A stretch of DNA of 64,000 nucleotides from CAJXMH01 sp964001305 (lineage in GTDB: Bacteria; Bacteroidota; Bacteroidia; Flavobacteriales_E; Vicingaceae): positions 1-64,000 of the forward strand of contig CAXFAI010000042.1 of assembly GCA_964001305.1 (NCBI GenBank), read 5' to 3'. Below are positions 42,501 to 50,851 of the stretch, one piece after another. The notes beneath the pieces were generated by a model that saw nothing but the letters and a program-made list of their open reading frames with translations, was not told the DNA's origin and did not search any database. How positions within the stretch are numbered: position 1 is the first letter of the stretch; every line of letters begins with the position of its first letter. A program made the position numbers and the translations under genes.

Positions 42501-43665
42501 GCAAAAACTTTTAGCAGTTTCAACAAGCTGCTTTACCGCATCGAATCGAGAATTTTATAGACGACTAAATACAGACTCGCTGCAGGTTAACTTGGTGATT
42601 CCAGAAAACTGGGATTTTGGGAAAGGTGTTGTTCAATCAGAGCCTAAGCAAACAGAAGATCCAAATCTTATATTTCTAAAGCCTACTAAATATCATCACA
42701 GATTATTTCAATTGCAAGGTATTCAAGAACTTATTGATGAAATAGTACCAGATTTCATATACTATGAGGGAGATCCCGGTAGTGTTATGGCTGTTATTTT
42801 AGGAAGTAAGGCACGTAAACTAGGCATTCGTTTTTTTGCCCTCTCATGTGAGAATTTATCTCAAAATCCATTAGCGGTAATTAAGAGAGAAGGAAAAAAG
42901 CAGTTTTTGAATGCCACAGTCAAATATGCCTTAATTCAGCTTTCAAAGCGAAACATTGATACCTTATTTGTTATCAACAATCAAGGATTTGAATATTTCA
43001 AAAGTTTAGGATTTAAGAAGGTCGTTAAAACTCCATTAGGATTCAACGAACAAGTATTTCATATTAATCAAAAGAAACGGGAACAAATTAGAACTCAACT
43101 AAAGGTTAATGAAGATACCATTATTATCTCCTACTTTGGAAGATTAGTTTATGAAAAAGGAGTTCATTTATTGATAAAAGCATTAGAGAAATTAAGCACT
43201 AAAAATTGGATATTTCTAATTGATGAGTTTAGTCGGTATAAAACTGATTATCAATCTAAAATAGAGGCTTTAATTAATAATTCAAACTTTAAAGATAAAA
43301 CGATCTTTTTTGAAGCCAACCATACTGAAATATCAAATTATATGAATGCTTCTGATATCACCATCTTACCATCCATTCCTACAAAAAAATGGGTAGAACA
43401 ATATGGTCGAGTGGTTCCAGAAGCAATGGCTTGTGGTAATCGATTAATCATATCAAACCAAGGTGCTCAAATGGATTTTTTTGAGCCTAATTATCACTAT
43501 TCTTATTTTCCGGAAGCGATTGATGAACTTTGTAAATTAATTGAGAAAGCCAAACTTGAAATTGAAAATGGTGAATTCAACAAATTTGAATACGCTGATA
43601 TTGCTCAAGAAAGATTTAATTTGAGTGCGCAACTAAAAGTGTTTCAAAAAGCACTACAACAGTAA
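42493..43665 (+). CDS. Family 4 glycosyltransferase
   Basis: A GT-B enzyme of 390 residues. DFIYYEGDPGSVMAVI and IRFFALSCENLSQNP mark the N-domain; IISYFGRLVYEKGVHLLIKAL and YGRVVPEAMACGNRLIISNQG with E-x7-like spacing mark the donor domain. As the last gene of the CDP-sugar block it is the natural candidate for transferring the CDP-derived 6-deoxyhexose, but this rests on position alone. Confidence 0.88.
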   Translation: MPKQKLLAVSTSCFTASNREFYRRLNTDSLQVNLVIPENWDFGKGVVQSEPKQTEDPNLIFLKPTKYHHRLFQLQGIQELIDEIVPDFIYYEGDPGSVMAVILGSKARKLGIRFFALSCENLSQNPLAVIKREGKKQFLNATVKYALIQLSKRNIDTLFVINNQGFEYFKSLGFKKVVKTPLGFNEQVFHINQKKREQIRTQLKVNEDTIIISYFGRLVYEKGVHLLIKALEKLSTKNWIFLIDEFSRYKTDYQSKIEALINNSNFKDKTIFFEANHTEISNYMNASDITILPSIPTKKWVEQYGRVVPEAMACGNRLIISNQGAQMDFFEPNYHYSYFPEAIDELCKLIEKAKLEIENGEFNKFEYADIAQERFNLSAQLKVFQKALQQ

Positions 43666-43747
43666 TTCTTACTTCAAAAGTTTGGCAAAATATTTACTTT
43701 ATCCACAATATGTTATTTAGTAAAATCTCAGTATACAACTAAAACTG

Positions 43748-43773
43748 AAAATCTAAACTATGAAATAGATTTT
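43748..43773. terminator. Possible weak bidirectional terminator
   Basis: AAAATCTA (43748-43755) pairs with TAGATTTT (43766-43773) around a ten-base loop, between two convergent operons. The stem is nearly all A/T, so stability is low and the call is tentative. Confidence 0.3.
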
Positions 43774-44908
43774 AGTAAGTGCTTAGATTTAATAATTCAT
43801 CTATCTTATTCACCTGCTTCTGGTAAGAATGTTGTTTAGCAAATTCAATTCTTTTTTGTTGAAGACTTTCTGAATTATAGAAGCTTAAATTTGATGTTAC
43901 TTTTTTAAATAATGCTTTGTACTCTTCTTTCGCCTTATTCTTTTCTGTCATTTCAAATAAACCAAGGTTTTCATAGGTAGTAACATGATTTGAAATTAAG
44001 ACTTTTCCTGTTGCAATATACTCTAATACTTTATGGTAGTTAGTCCCTTTGCACATGTCTCTTTCTTCATCATAGCATATCATAAAAGCGTCCATTTCAA
44101 CTAAACTTTTTGACAATTCAGTTGTATCTAATACCCCTAATAGTTTAACATTCGGGAATGATTTTAACCTAGTAATAAAGCTTACACTTTTATCACTTAT
44201 GCTTGAACTAATGTTTGAGACTTTTGAGTTACCTATAAAATTAAATTCAAATTCTTTATGCGATTTGATTACTTCTATAATTTGATCATGGGCAATATCA
44301 TTTCTAAGTAAATTCCCAACATAGGCTATTTTTATGACACTATTTTGATCATAGTTTTTATTGTCAATTATTTGCTGCTCTATGAGTTTTTCAGAAACCC
44401 CATGATTAACAAAATAGGTATTCTTACAATATATCTTTAATGGTTCTAAAATTTCCTCAGCAACAGAAAATATGTAATCCACTTTTTTCGCTCTTATATG
44501 ATTTTTGGGATAAACAAAATCAACTGGTTGTGCTATTTTAATAGCATCAGGAAAGACATCTAAATTGATAAATCCATTTAAATCAAAAGACCAAACAACA
44601 TCAGGCTTTACATTAATTTTTCTTACAATTTTACTCGTATTTAATTTAATCAATAAATTAAATAATGCTGGGAATTTCATCCTTATATGTCTATTTAAAA
44701 CTCCCATTGTTCCTGATTTTACGATATATAATCCTTGGAACTCCTCTTGTTTACTTACTCTAACTCTCCTATTTGAATTTTCTGGTGTTTCTATATAGTA
44801 TACTGTATTTCCTCTTTTTACGAGCTCTATTGCATAATGGTGTTTAGATAACCTCATTTTTCCCCAAGCTTGTGGAGAGTAAAGAAAGATTACTTTATTT
44901 TCTAACAC
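43772..44908 (-). CDS. Glycosyltransferase (GT-B type)
   Basis: A 378-residue transferase recognised mainly by its C-terminal half (IKIAYVGNLLRNDIAH, VKLLGVLDTTELSKSL, YHKVLEYIATGKVLISN) and a GT-B-like N-terminus (VIFLYSPQAWGKMRLSKHHYA). It is the last gene of the right-hand leftward operon, just after the amidino-sugar module, and might use the amidino-sugar as donor; that is inference from order. Confidence 0.8.
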   Translation of the reverse strand: MLENKVIFLYSPQAWGKMRLSKHHYAIELVKRGNTVYYIETPENSNRRVRVSKQEEFQGLYIVKSGTMGVLNRHIRMKFPALFNLLIKLNTSKIVRKINVKPDVVWSFDLNGFINLDVFPDAIKIAQPVDFVYPKNHIRAKKVDYIFSVAEEILEPLKIYCKNTYFVNHGVSEKLIEQQIIDNKNYDQNSVIKIAYVGNLLRNDIAHDQIIEVIKSHKEFEFNFIGNSKVSNISSSISDKSVSFITRLKSFPNVKLLGVLDTTELSKSLVEMDAFMICYDEERDMCKGTNYHKVLEYIATGKVLISNHVTTYENLGLFEMTEKNKAKEEYKALFKKVTSNLSFYNSESLQQKRIEFAKQHSYQKQVNKIDELLNLSTY

Positions 44909-44913
44909 GCTAT

Positions 44914-45996
44914 TTAATGCTTTGAATTTACCAAATCACAAACTGATTTAATATCTGTTTCTGAAAGAAATGGATGCATTGGTAAAGAAAGAATTGAATT
45001 GCATATTCGCTCTTCCTCTTCAAAGCCATTAAGATTAAAGGGCTCTAAGACAGGTAGAGGTCTCGGGTAATGTATGCCAAATGGAATTTCTTTTTCTTTA
45101 AATAAATCAATCATTTCATTTCGATTATGAATTTGAATGACGTATAAATGGAAAACACTTTTTACTCCTCTTTCAAACTGCGGTTTAATCACATTTGATT
45201 TTAAAAACTCATCATACTTAGTAGCCACATCAATTCTCATTTGATTGTGAGCATCTAAATCTTTCAGTTTCAAACTAAGTATGGCTGCATGAAGTCCATC
45301 CATTCTAGAATTTCTTCCTAATCGATGATGGGTGTGCTTCTTCGACTGTCCATGATTTCTTATTTGTCGTGCAATTAATTCCTGGGATTCATTTTTAAAT
45401 GTCATTCCACCAGCATCGCCAAAAGCACCTAAATTTTTACCAGGATAAAAACTAAATGTAGCTGCATCTCCAAATGATCCAACTTTCTTTCCATTTATTG
45501 ATGCACCATGTGCTTGAGCACAATCTTCAATAACATAAATTCCAAACTTTGCTGCTAAGTCTACTATCGAAACCATATCAGCCGGCTTTCCATACAAATG
45601 GACAGGAATAATTGCTTTGGTTTTATTGTTTATTAGAGTTTCAACTGAATTTACATCAATTAAACAATCCATTTTATTTACAGAAGCAAATACAGGTTTT
45701 GCCCCGATATTTGCTACTGCTTCTGCTGTTGAATACCATGAAATTGAAGGGACTATAACTTCATCACCAAAACCAACTCCCATTGCCATTAGTGCAATTT
45801 CAATAGCATCGGTTCCATTGGCACAACTAACAAAGTTTGTAACTCCAAGGAAGTTTGAAAATTCTTCTTCAAACCTTAGAATATGCGGGTTATTAGCCGA
45901 ACCTATAAATTGCGAATCTTTTAAAAGAGTTTCCCAAACTTGATTTAACTCTTCCTTTTTTTGGTTGTGATAATGATTAAGATCTAAAAACTCCAT
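44914..45996 (-). CDS. DegT-family sugar aminotransferase, WbpE-like
   Basis: PLP-dependent aminotransferase of 360 residues. The PLP Lys187 lies in FYPGKNLGAFGDAG, and CANGTDAIEIAL plus DCAQAHGA are typical. In the Pseudomonas aeruginosa B-band pathway WbpE transaminates the 3-keto-uronic acid made by WbpB. Here WbpD-like and WbpB-like genes sit directly upstream in the same operon (one base and then a 14-base overlap), which favours this substrate over the many other DegT substrates. Confidence 0.85.
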   Translation of the reverse strand: MEFLDLNHYHNQKKEELNQVWETLLKDSQFIGSANNPHILRFEEEFSNFLGVTNFVSCANGTDAIEIALMAMGVGFGDEVIVPSISWYSTAEAVANIGAKPVFASVNKMDCLIDVNSVETLINNKTKAIIPVHLYGKPADMVSIVDLAAKFGIYVIEDCAQAHGASINGKKVGSFGDAATFSFYPGKNLGAFGDAGGMTFKNESQELIARQIRNHGQSKKHTHHRLGRNSRMDGLHAAILSLKLKDLDAHNQMRIDVATKYDEFLKSNVIKPQFERGVKSVFHLYVIQIHNRNEMIDLFKEKEIPFGIHYPRPLPVLEPFNLNGFEEEERICNSILSLPMHPFLSETDIKSVCDLVNSKH

Positions 45997-45997
45997 A

Positions 45998-46447
45998 TTA
46001 CTTTATTCTACGAGCTGGATTTCCTAAATAGGTACCACTTTCTGTAATATCTTTTGTAACAACAGAACCTGCTCCAATTACTACATGACTACAAATACTT
46101 ACGGGCATAATTGTTGAATTTGACCCAAGATAAACATGATCACTAATTTTAGTGCTTTTCCATTTTGATTTGTCTCCACGGGCTGGACCACCAGAACTAA
46201 ATGTATCATTTATAAACATAACGCCGTGACCTACAAAACAATCTTTCCCTATGGTCACCAATTCACAAATGAATGAATGAGATTGAATTTTTGTTGATTC
46301 TCCTATTTCTGTATTCTTTTGTATTTCTACAAAAGGACCTACAAAAACATGAGGGTGTAACTTTGTGCCATAAATATTTACAGGCTCTACAATAGTTACA
46401 GAATCTGCAATTTCTGAATCTACAATTCCTACTTTATGTCGTTTCAT
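45998..46447 (-). CDS. WbpD-like sugar N-acetyltransferase
   Basis: A 149-residue left-handed beta-helix acyltransferase with many hexapeptide repeats (IYGTKLHPHVFVGPFVEIQ, STIMPVSICSHVVIGAGSVVTKDI). WbpD acetylates the 3-amino group of UDP-GlcNAc3NA, and the short length, GHGVMFINDTF and the ending GNPARRIK fit that family. Position between WbpB-like and WbpE-like genes supports the call. Confidence 0.85.
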   Translation of the reverse strand: MKRHKVGIVDSEIADSVTIVEPVNIYGTKLHPHVFVGPFVEIQKNTEIGESTKIQSHSFICELVTIGKDCFVGHGVMFINDTFSSGGPARGDKSKWKSTKISDHVYLGSNSTIMPVSICSHVVIGAGSVVTKDITESGTYLGNPARRIK

Positions 46448-47453
46448 TTTTTCTTATATGACTGTATGCCTTTTCAATTATCTCAACTGTTTTTAGCCCT
46501 TCAAAGCCATTTGTAGCAATTGATGCCCCCTCAGTTAAAACTTGAATAACATTTTGATATACCTTATCATGATTTGACATACTTCCTTGGTATTGTCCAT
46601 AGTTATTAGGACTGTTTCCTTCAGGCAAATCTTCTATTGTAAAATCTTCTATATTTTGATACTCCAATTCATTTAAGTATTGACCTCCAACTTTTACCGT
46701 TCCTTTCTCAGCCAATACTGTAAGTGAGCCCTCCATATTTTTTCTGTAACTATTTACAGAATAATGAACACTTCCCAAAGCTCCACTTTTGAACTTCAGA
46801 AGTAACACTCCAGTATCTTCAAACTCAATAATACCTTTATGGTTATAATTAGAACCTTGTGCCTGAACTTCTTCTACATCTCCAAAAAGCCAATAAAGCA
46901 AATCTATAAAGTGACTAAACTGCGTAAATAAAGTCCCTCCATCTAACTCTTTGCTACCTTTCCAGCTATCTTTATAATAGTCTTCATTCCTATTCCAAAA
47001 GCAGCTCAATTGAATGCTAAAGACTTTTCCTAGTCTATTATTTTCAAGCAACTCCTTTAAGGCAACTACCGGTGGATTAAAGCGATTTTGCTTTACAATA
47101 AACAAACGCTTATTAGAAAGTTCCGCTTGCTTAATCATTTCACCACAATCATAGGATGAAAGTGCCATTGGTTTTTCACAAATGACATGAAAGCCTGCTT
47201 TAAGTGATTTTATTGAATGCTGAGCATGCAAACCATTGGGTGAACAAATTGAAACAACATCAACAACATCCTTTTCAGAAGTTAATAACTCTTCTATTTC
47301 TGTATATGATCTACAATTAAATTCTGAAGCTAATTCTCTTGATTTATTTTGATCAATATCACAAACTGCGACAAGAGTCCCTTGGTTTTGTATATGATTC
47401 GCATGACGCGACCCTATTCTTCCACAGCCAACTATGGCAAATCGTAAACTCAT
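46434..47453 (-). CDS. Gfo/Idh/MocA oxidoreductase, WbpB-like
   Basis: NAD-dependent 3-dehydrogenase for UDP-N-acetyl-glucosaminuronic acid by analogy with WbpB. The 339-residue chain begins LRFAIVGCGRIGSRHANHI (Rossmann), has CEKPMALSSYD with the catalytic EKP Lys, and ends in the usual alpha/beta domain (GGTLFTQFSHFIDLLYWLFG). It overlaps the WbpG-like gene by four bases (ATGA). WbpA, which should supply the UDP-uronic acid, is not in this window. Confidence 0.87.
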   Translation of the reverse strand: MSLRFAIVGCGRIGSRHANHIQNQGTLVAVCDIDQNKSRELASEFNCRSYTEIEELLTSEKDVVDVVSICSPNGLHAQHSIKSLKAGFHVICEKPMALSSYDCGEMIKQAELSNKRLFIVKQNRFNPPVVALKELLENNRLGKVFSIQLSCFWNRNEDYYKDSWKGSKELDGGTLFTQFSHFIDLLYWLFGDVEEVQAQGSNYNHKGIIEFEDTGVLLLKFKSGALGSVHYSVNSYRKNMEGSLTVLAEKGTVKVGGQYLNELEYQNIEDFTIEDLPEGNSPNNYGQYQGSMSNHDKVYQNVIQVLTEGASIATNGFEGLKTVEIIEKAYSHIRKNETT

Positions 47454-48595
47454 TTTTTAAAGGTTCTGTATAAATTTTTTATTGGTTTTAAAACAGGATA
47501 ATGACTTTCTATGGGTCCTTCTATTTTAAAATCCAAATGACTTCGAGGCTCTTCATTCATAATTGATTCAAACTCTTTACGAGTAAATCCTAATTTTTTT
47601 ATTACAAATTCTAAGTCTTGTTCTAATTGATTTTTCTCATACAAGGGTTTGTCAAGCTCTTCTAAGGCTTCTTCTCGAGTAAGCTGTCCTGAACATATTA
47701 AATTCGATAAATGTGCTTTTCGCTTATCTACCTTAAATTTTGTAGGTAATATATAATTCTGAAAAAACTTTGTAAATACAGATTCGTGATGTTTCCCACC
47801 GTAATCTATCCAACCAATTTCTTTAGAAATAATACTTTTAATTTCAGATTTTCGATATGGGGCCCAATTTAATGGCTCGACGAACTCGAGTTGTTTGAAG
47901 TTTAAATAATACTTCTTCTTAAAAATGGAAAAGAATGGATAAGTTTTAAGTTTTAGCTCCCCATATTGGTTGTGAATGTCTTTTATATTTACAGAGTCCC
48001 GCTTATTATAATACCAAGATTTAGGTAAGAGTGCTTCTGTTTCAACATTTGTTCCACTTATCACATATTGCACTTTATGTTTTGCAGCCAAATTATAAAG
48101 TGTACCAATTATTGCATGATCCGTAAGTGCTTCAATATCTATCACTCCAGCCCTTAGGTAAGCTCTTTGCAAGTCTTTAAATTCCTCCCAATCAATAACT
48201 AAAGTATATAAATCTGCATCTAAATAATCAATGATACTTTGAATATTCTTAACTGCAATTTCAGAATTCCATCCATTATCAAAATGGACTACAAGAGGTC
48301 TTAATTCAGCTTTTTTTACTAGATAAGCTATGTACGTGCTATCTACACCACCACTAACTCCTATTATACAATCGTATTCTCTTGATTTTCCTGCATCCTT
48401 TAAGGTCTTGATTTTTTCCTTCCATAATTTTTCTCCTTCTTCGCCATGAATAAGTTTCTTTTTTGCTGATTCCTGATATTCATACCAATAATTGCAAATT
48501 CCATGCTTATCAAAATTTATTAAAGGGTCAGCAATATTGTCCATTACAGTCTTTGTGCAACGCTGAAATCCTTTTTCACTAGAGGATAAAATCAT
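47450..48595 (-). CDS. N-acetyl sugar amidotransferase, WbpG-like
   Basis: PP-loop ATP-dependent amidotransferase of 381 residues that activates an N-acetyl sugar to receive ammonia and form an acetamidino group, working with HisH- and HisF-like partners. The PP-loop is SGGVDS (81-86). The N-terminal region that usually holds two CxxC pairs reads CTKT (13-16) and CNYW (34-37), so only one Cys of each pair is kept. ALTDHAIIGTLYNLAAKHKV and GTNVETEALLPKSWYYNKRD match the family. It lies 44 bases after the HisF-like stop. Confidence 0.9.
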   Translation of the reverse strand: MILSSSEKGFQRCTKTVMDNIADPLINFDKHGICNYWYEYQESAKKKLIHGEEGEKLWKEKIKTLKDAGKSREYDCIIGVSGGVDSTYIAYLVKKAELRPLVVHFDNGWNSEIAVKNIQSIIDYLDADLYTLVIDWEEFKDLQRAYLRAGVIDIEALTDHAIIGTLYNLAAKHKVQYVISGTNVETEALLPKSWYYNKRDSVNIKDIHNQYGELKLKTYPFFSIFKKKYYLNFKQLEFVEPLNWAPYRKSEIKSIISKEIGWIDYGGKHHESVFTKFFQNYILPTKFKVDKRKAHLSNLICSGQLTREEALEELDKPLYEKNQLEQDLEFVIKKLGFTRKEFESIMNEEPRSHLDFKIEGPIESHYPVLKPIKNLYRTFKK

Positions 48596-48639
48596 CCTAC
48601 AATTTTATGGAAAAAAAGTTGCTTAAGACAATTTACAAA

Positions 48640-49413
48640 CTACAAATTGGAACTCATAATTTCTGCCAATTCTTCTGAGTTTAAATAGTTGATAAGCACC
48701 CCTTTTTTTGAACTTCTATATACAAAGTAACTTCCTGCAGCAACAGCTTGAGCACCTGCTTTCAAAGCTAATTTAAAATCATTTACACTTCCTGCTCCTC
48801 CACATGCAACTATTGGTACTTGAGAATGACTAGATATTTCTTCAATCAGTTTTAAATCATATCCTTTAAAAGTGCCATCGCGATCAATAGAATTTAAAAA
48901 GATTTCTCCAATACCCAAAGACTCTAGCTTTTTAATCAATTCAGGTATGTTAAATTTTAACTTCTTTTTAGCAGAATGTGTATAAATATGATATTGGCCG
49001 AACAAATTTCTTTTAACATCAAGCGATGCTACAATACTTTGTGAACCAAAAATGGAAGATGCTTTTGCAATTAAATCTAAATTAGAGCTTAAAGTAGAGT
49101 TTAAAACCACCTTTTCAATACCTAAACTAAATAACAGTTGAATCTGTTCGATATTTTTAATACCTCCACCGTAGGCAAATGGCATAAAGGCTTCACTGCA
49201 TATTTCTTCTATTTTGTCATAATTGGGTTCTCTATTCTCTAATGTTGCATTTATATCGAGCAAAACTATTTCATCAACTTGTTTGTCGTTAAAAATTTTT
49301 ACGGCATTAATTGGATCTCCAATGTAATTTGGTTGCTTGAAACCAACTGTTTTTACCAATTTATCTCCTCCACTAATAGTAAGTACAGGAATTACGCGAT
49401 TTAAATACTCCAT
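48640..49413 (-). CDS. HisF-like amidotransferase subunit (not histidine biosynthesis)
   Basis: A 257-residue TIM-barrel protein resembling the cyclase subunit of imidazole glycerol phosphate synthase (GDPINAVKIFNDKQVDEIVLLDI, SIDRDGTFKGYDLKLI, VACGGAGSVNDF). The first catalytic Asp of HisF (Asp11, in CLDV) is Thr12 here (PVLTI), while the second (SLDVKR) is kept. Loss of Asp11 is seen in HisF-like proteins of surface-sugar loci, which only channel ammonia. It probably passes NH3 from the HisH-like protein to the WbpG-like enzyme. It overlaps the preceding sulfotransferase gene by 13 bases. Confidence 0.9.
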   Translation of the reverse strand: MEYLNRVIPVLTISGGDKLVKTVGFKQPNYIGDPINAVKIFNDKQVDEIVLLDINATLENREPNYDKIEEICSEAFMPFAYGGGIKNIEQIQLLFSLGIEKVVLNSTLSSNLDLIAKASSIFGSQSIVASLDVKRNLFGQYHIYTHSAKKKLKFNIPELIKKLESLGIGEIFLNSIDRDGTFKGYDLKLIEEISSHSQVPIVACGGAGSVNDFKLALKAGAQAVAAGSYFVYRSSKKGVLINYLNSEELAEIMSSNL

Positions 49414-50228
49414 TTAGGAAACTCCTTTTTAGTTAATGCTCTAAATAGTGTCATATCATCTTTTAATTTTTCAGTAAGTTCAGCGATCTGCAAGTCGCTC
49501 AATTGCGGCTTTTTTAATTGGTTTGCGTAAAACTTTTGAGCCAACACTTCTGAAATTTTAGTAGTAATTGTAGAGTTTATCTTCATTCCTATTCGATGTA
49601 GTATGTTTTCTTTAATCACTCTAGGAATTGCTTTTGTACTAGCCGCATTCTTAACATCTGAAAATCCCTTGTCTTCTTTCATTTCTTCAAGTCCCAAAAA
49701 TGAAAAAGCTTTATTCATAGTTCTAAGCGGATTTTCTTTTAAATCTTCCAAACACATAATGTGAATTTGATGAATGGGAAAAAACTTTAAATAAGCTTCT
49801 AGCTGCATTCCGTACATACTTGTTTTCCAATAGTTACCACTTTCCTTGCTATACCTAATGTCTTCTTTCGGGTCACAATGATAACTTTCAAGTATGTGAG
49901 ATTTATACCTTTCAATGGGATCTCTAACTAGGTATATCATTTTAACGTTCGGAGTGTCATTAAAAATCCGTTCAGGTATATTTTTATAGTACTTATTATG
50001 ACATTTAGTGTAAGATTGCGGGCTAGTTCCAACAATTTTATGCGAAGTCTTAAATAAATTCATATATGCTTCTCTTCTTTCTTCACTGAAATTAGAATCG
50101 GCATAAAAATGAACTTCTTTTGGCTTAGACATATAAATATCAGGATGTAAATCCAAGTAATCATGCAAAGAAGTCGTCCCTGACTTCATTGCACCAATAA
50201 CCAATAAATTAGGCAACCTACCTTTCAT
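49401..50228 (-). CDS. Sulfotransferase, between the HisH-like and HisF-like genes
   Basis: PAPS-dependent sulfotransferase of 275 residues. The 5'-phosphosulfate loop is MKSGTTSLHDYLDLHP near residue 15, and the 3'-phosphate loop is VKMIYLVRDPIERYKSH. This type moves sulfate to a sugar hydroxyl or amine, as in the NodH/heparan N-sulfotransferase families. It overlaps the HisH-like stop by four bases (ATGA) and the HisF-like start by 13, so all three are translated together. That placement suggests that the sulfated acceptor is built with the amidino-sugar. Confidence 0.9.
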   Translation of the reverse strand: MKGRLPNLLVIGAMKSGTTSLHDYLDLHPDIYMSKPKEVHFYADSNFSEERREAYMNLFKTSHKIVGTSPQSYTKCHNKYYKNIPERIFNDTPNVKMIYLVRDPIERYKSHILESYHCDPKEDIRYSKESGNYWKTSMYGMQLEAYLKFFPIHQIHIMCLEDLKENPLRTMNKAFSFLGLEEMKEDKGFSDVKNAASTKAIPRVIKENILHRIGMKINSTITTKISEVLAQKFYANQLKKPQLSDLQIAELTEKLKDDMTLFRALTKKEFPKWSI

Positions 50229-50848
50229 AAGGATGCAAAGTTTTCTAATAGCTTTAATCCAAATACATGACTTTTTTCGGGATGAAATTGTACACCATAA
50301 ATATTATTAAGCCAAATCGCAGAGGCAAATTCATAGCCATAAGTTGATGTGGTTAAAATATGGTTATTGTCATTGGGCAACATATGAAATGCATGGACAA
50401 AATAAAAGCGTGCCTCATTCTCCAAGCCTTTCATAAGTGGATTGTTTTCTGCTTTCTTATTCAATTTGACTAAATTCCACCCCATATGAGGGACTTTCAA
50501 TTTGGCATCCATTCGAGTTTTATCAAACTTCACCACTTTCATAGGAACCCAACCTAAGCCTGGTTCTTCGCCTTCTTCGCTTTTGTCCCCCAACAATTGT
50601 GCACCTAAGCAGATTCCTAATATTGGACATTTTTGTTCAACTACTTTTGAATTTAATACTTCAATGAGTCCGCTAGATTTTAAATTCTTCATTCCATGAT
50701 CAAAATGTCCAACTCCTGGCAAAATAAGCTTTTCAGCTTCTTCTATTTCTCCAACATTTGAAGATATACTAGAGGCTGCACCTAGCTTCTTCAACATATT
50801 TTGAATAGATTTTATATTGCCTGCACCGTAATCAATTATTGTAATCAT
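50225..50848 (-). CDS. HisH-like glutamine amidotransferase subunit
   Basis: Class I glutaminase domain of 207 residues giving ammonia to the HisF-like partner. The nucleophile is Cys80 in LGICLGAQLL, with the His-Glu pair in VQFHPEKSH near 190, and the N-terminus DYGAGNIKSIQNM is normal for HisH. No other histidine genes are nearby, so it most likely serves the WbpG-like amidotransferase rather than histidine synthesis. It is separated from its partner by a sulfotransferase gene. Confidence 0.92.
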   Translation of the reverse strand: MITIIDYGAGNIKSIQNMLKKLGAASSISSNVGEIEEAEKLILPGVGHFDHGMKNLKSSGLIEVLNSKVVEQKCPILGICLGAQLLGDKSEEGEEPGLGWVPMKVVKFDKTRMDAKLKVPHMGWNLVKLNKKAENNPLMKGLENEARFYFVHAFHMLPNDNNHILTTSTYGYEFASAIWLNNIYGVQFHPEKSHVFGLKLLENFASL

Positions 50849-50851
50849 TTG

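Noticed and set aside
48640..50848. HisH/HisF considered as part of a histidine operon
   Set aside because: No other his genes are present, HisF lacks Asp11, and WbpG/B/D/E-like genes surround the pair.
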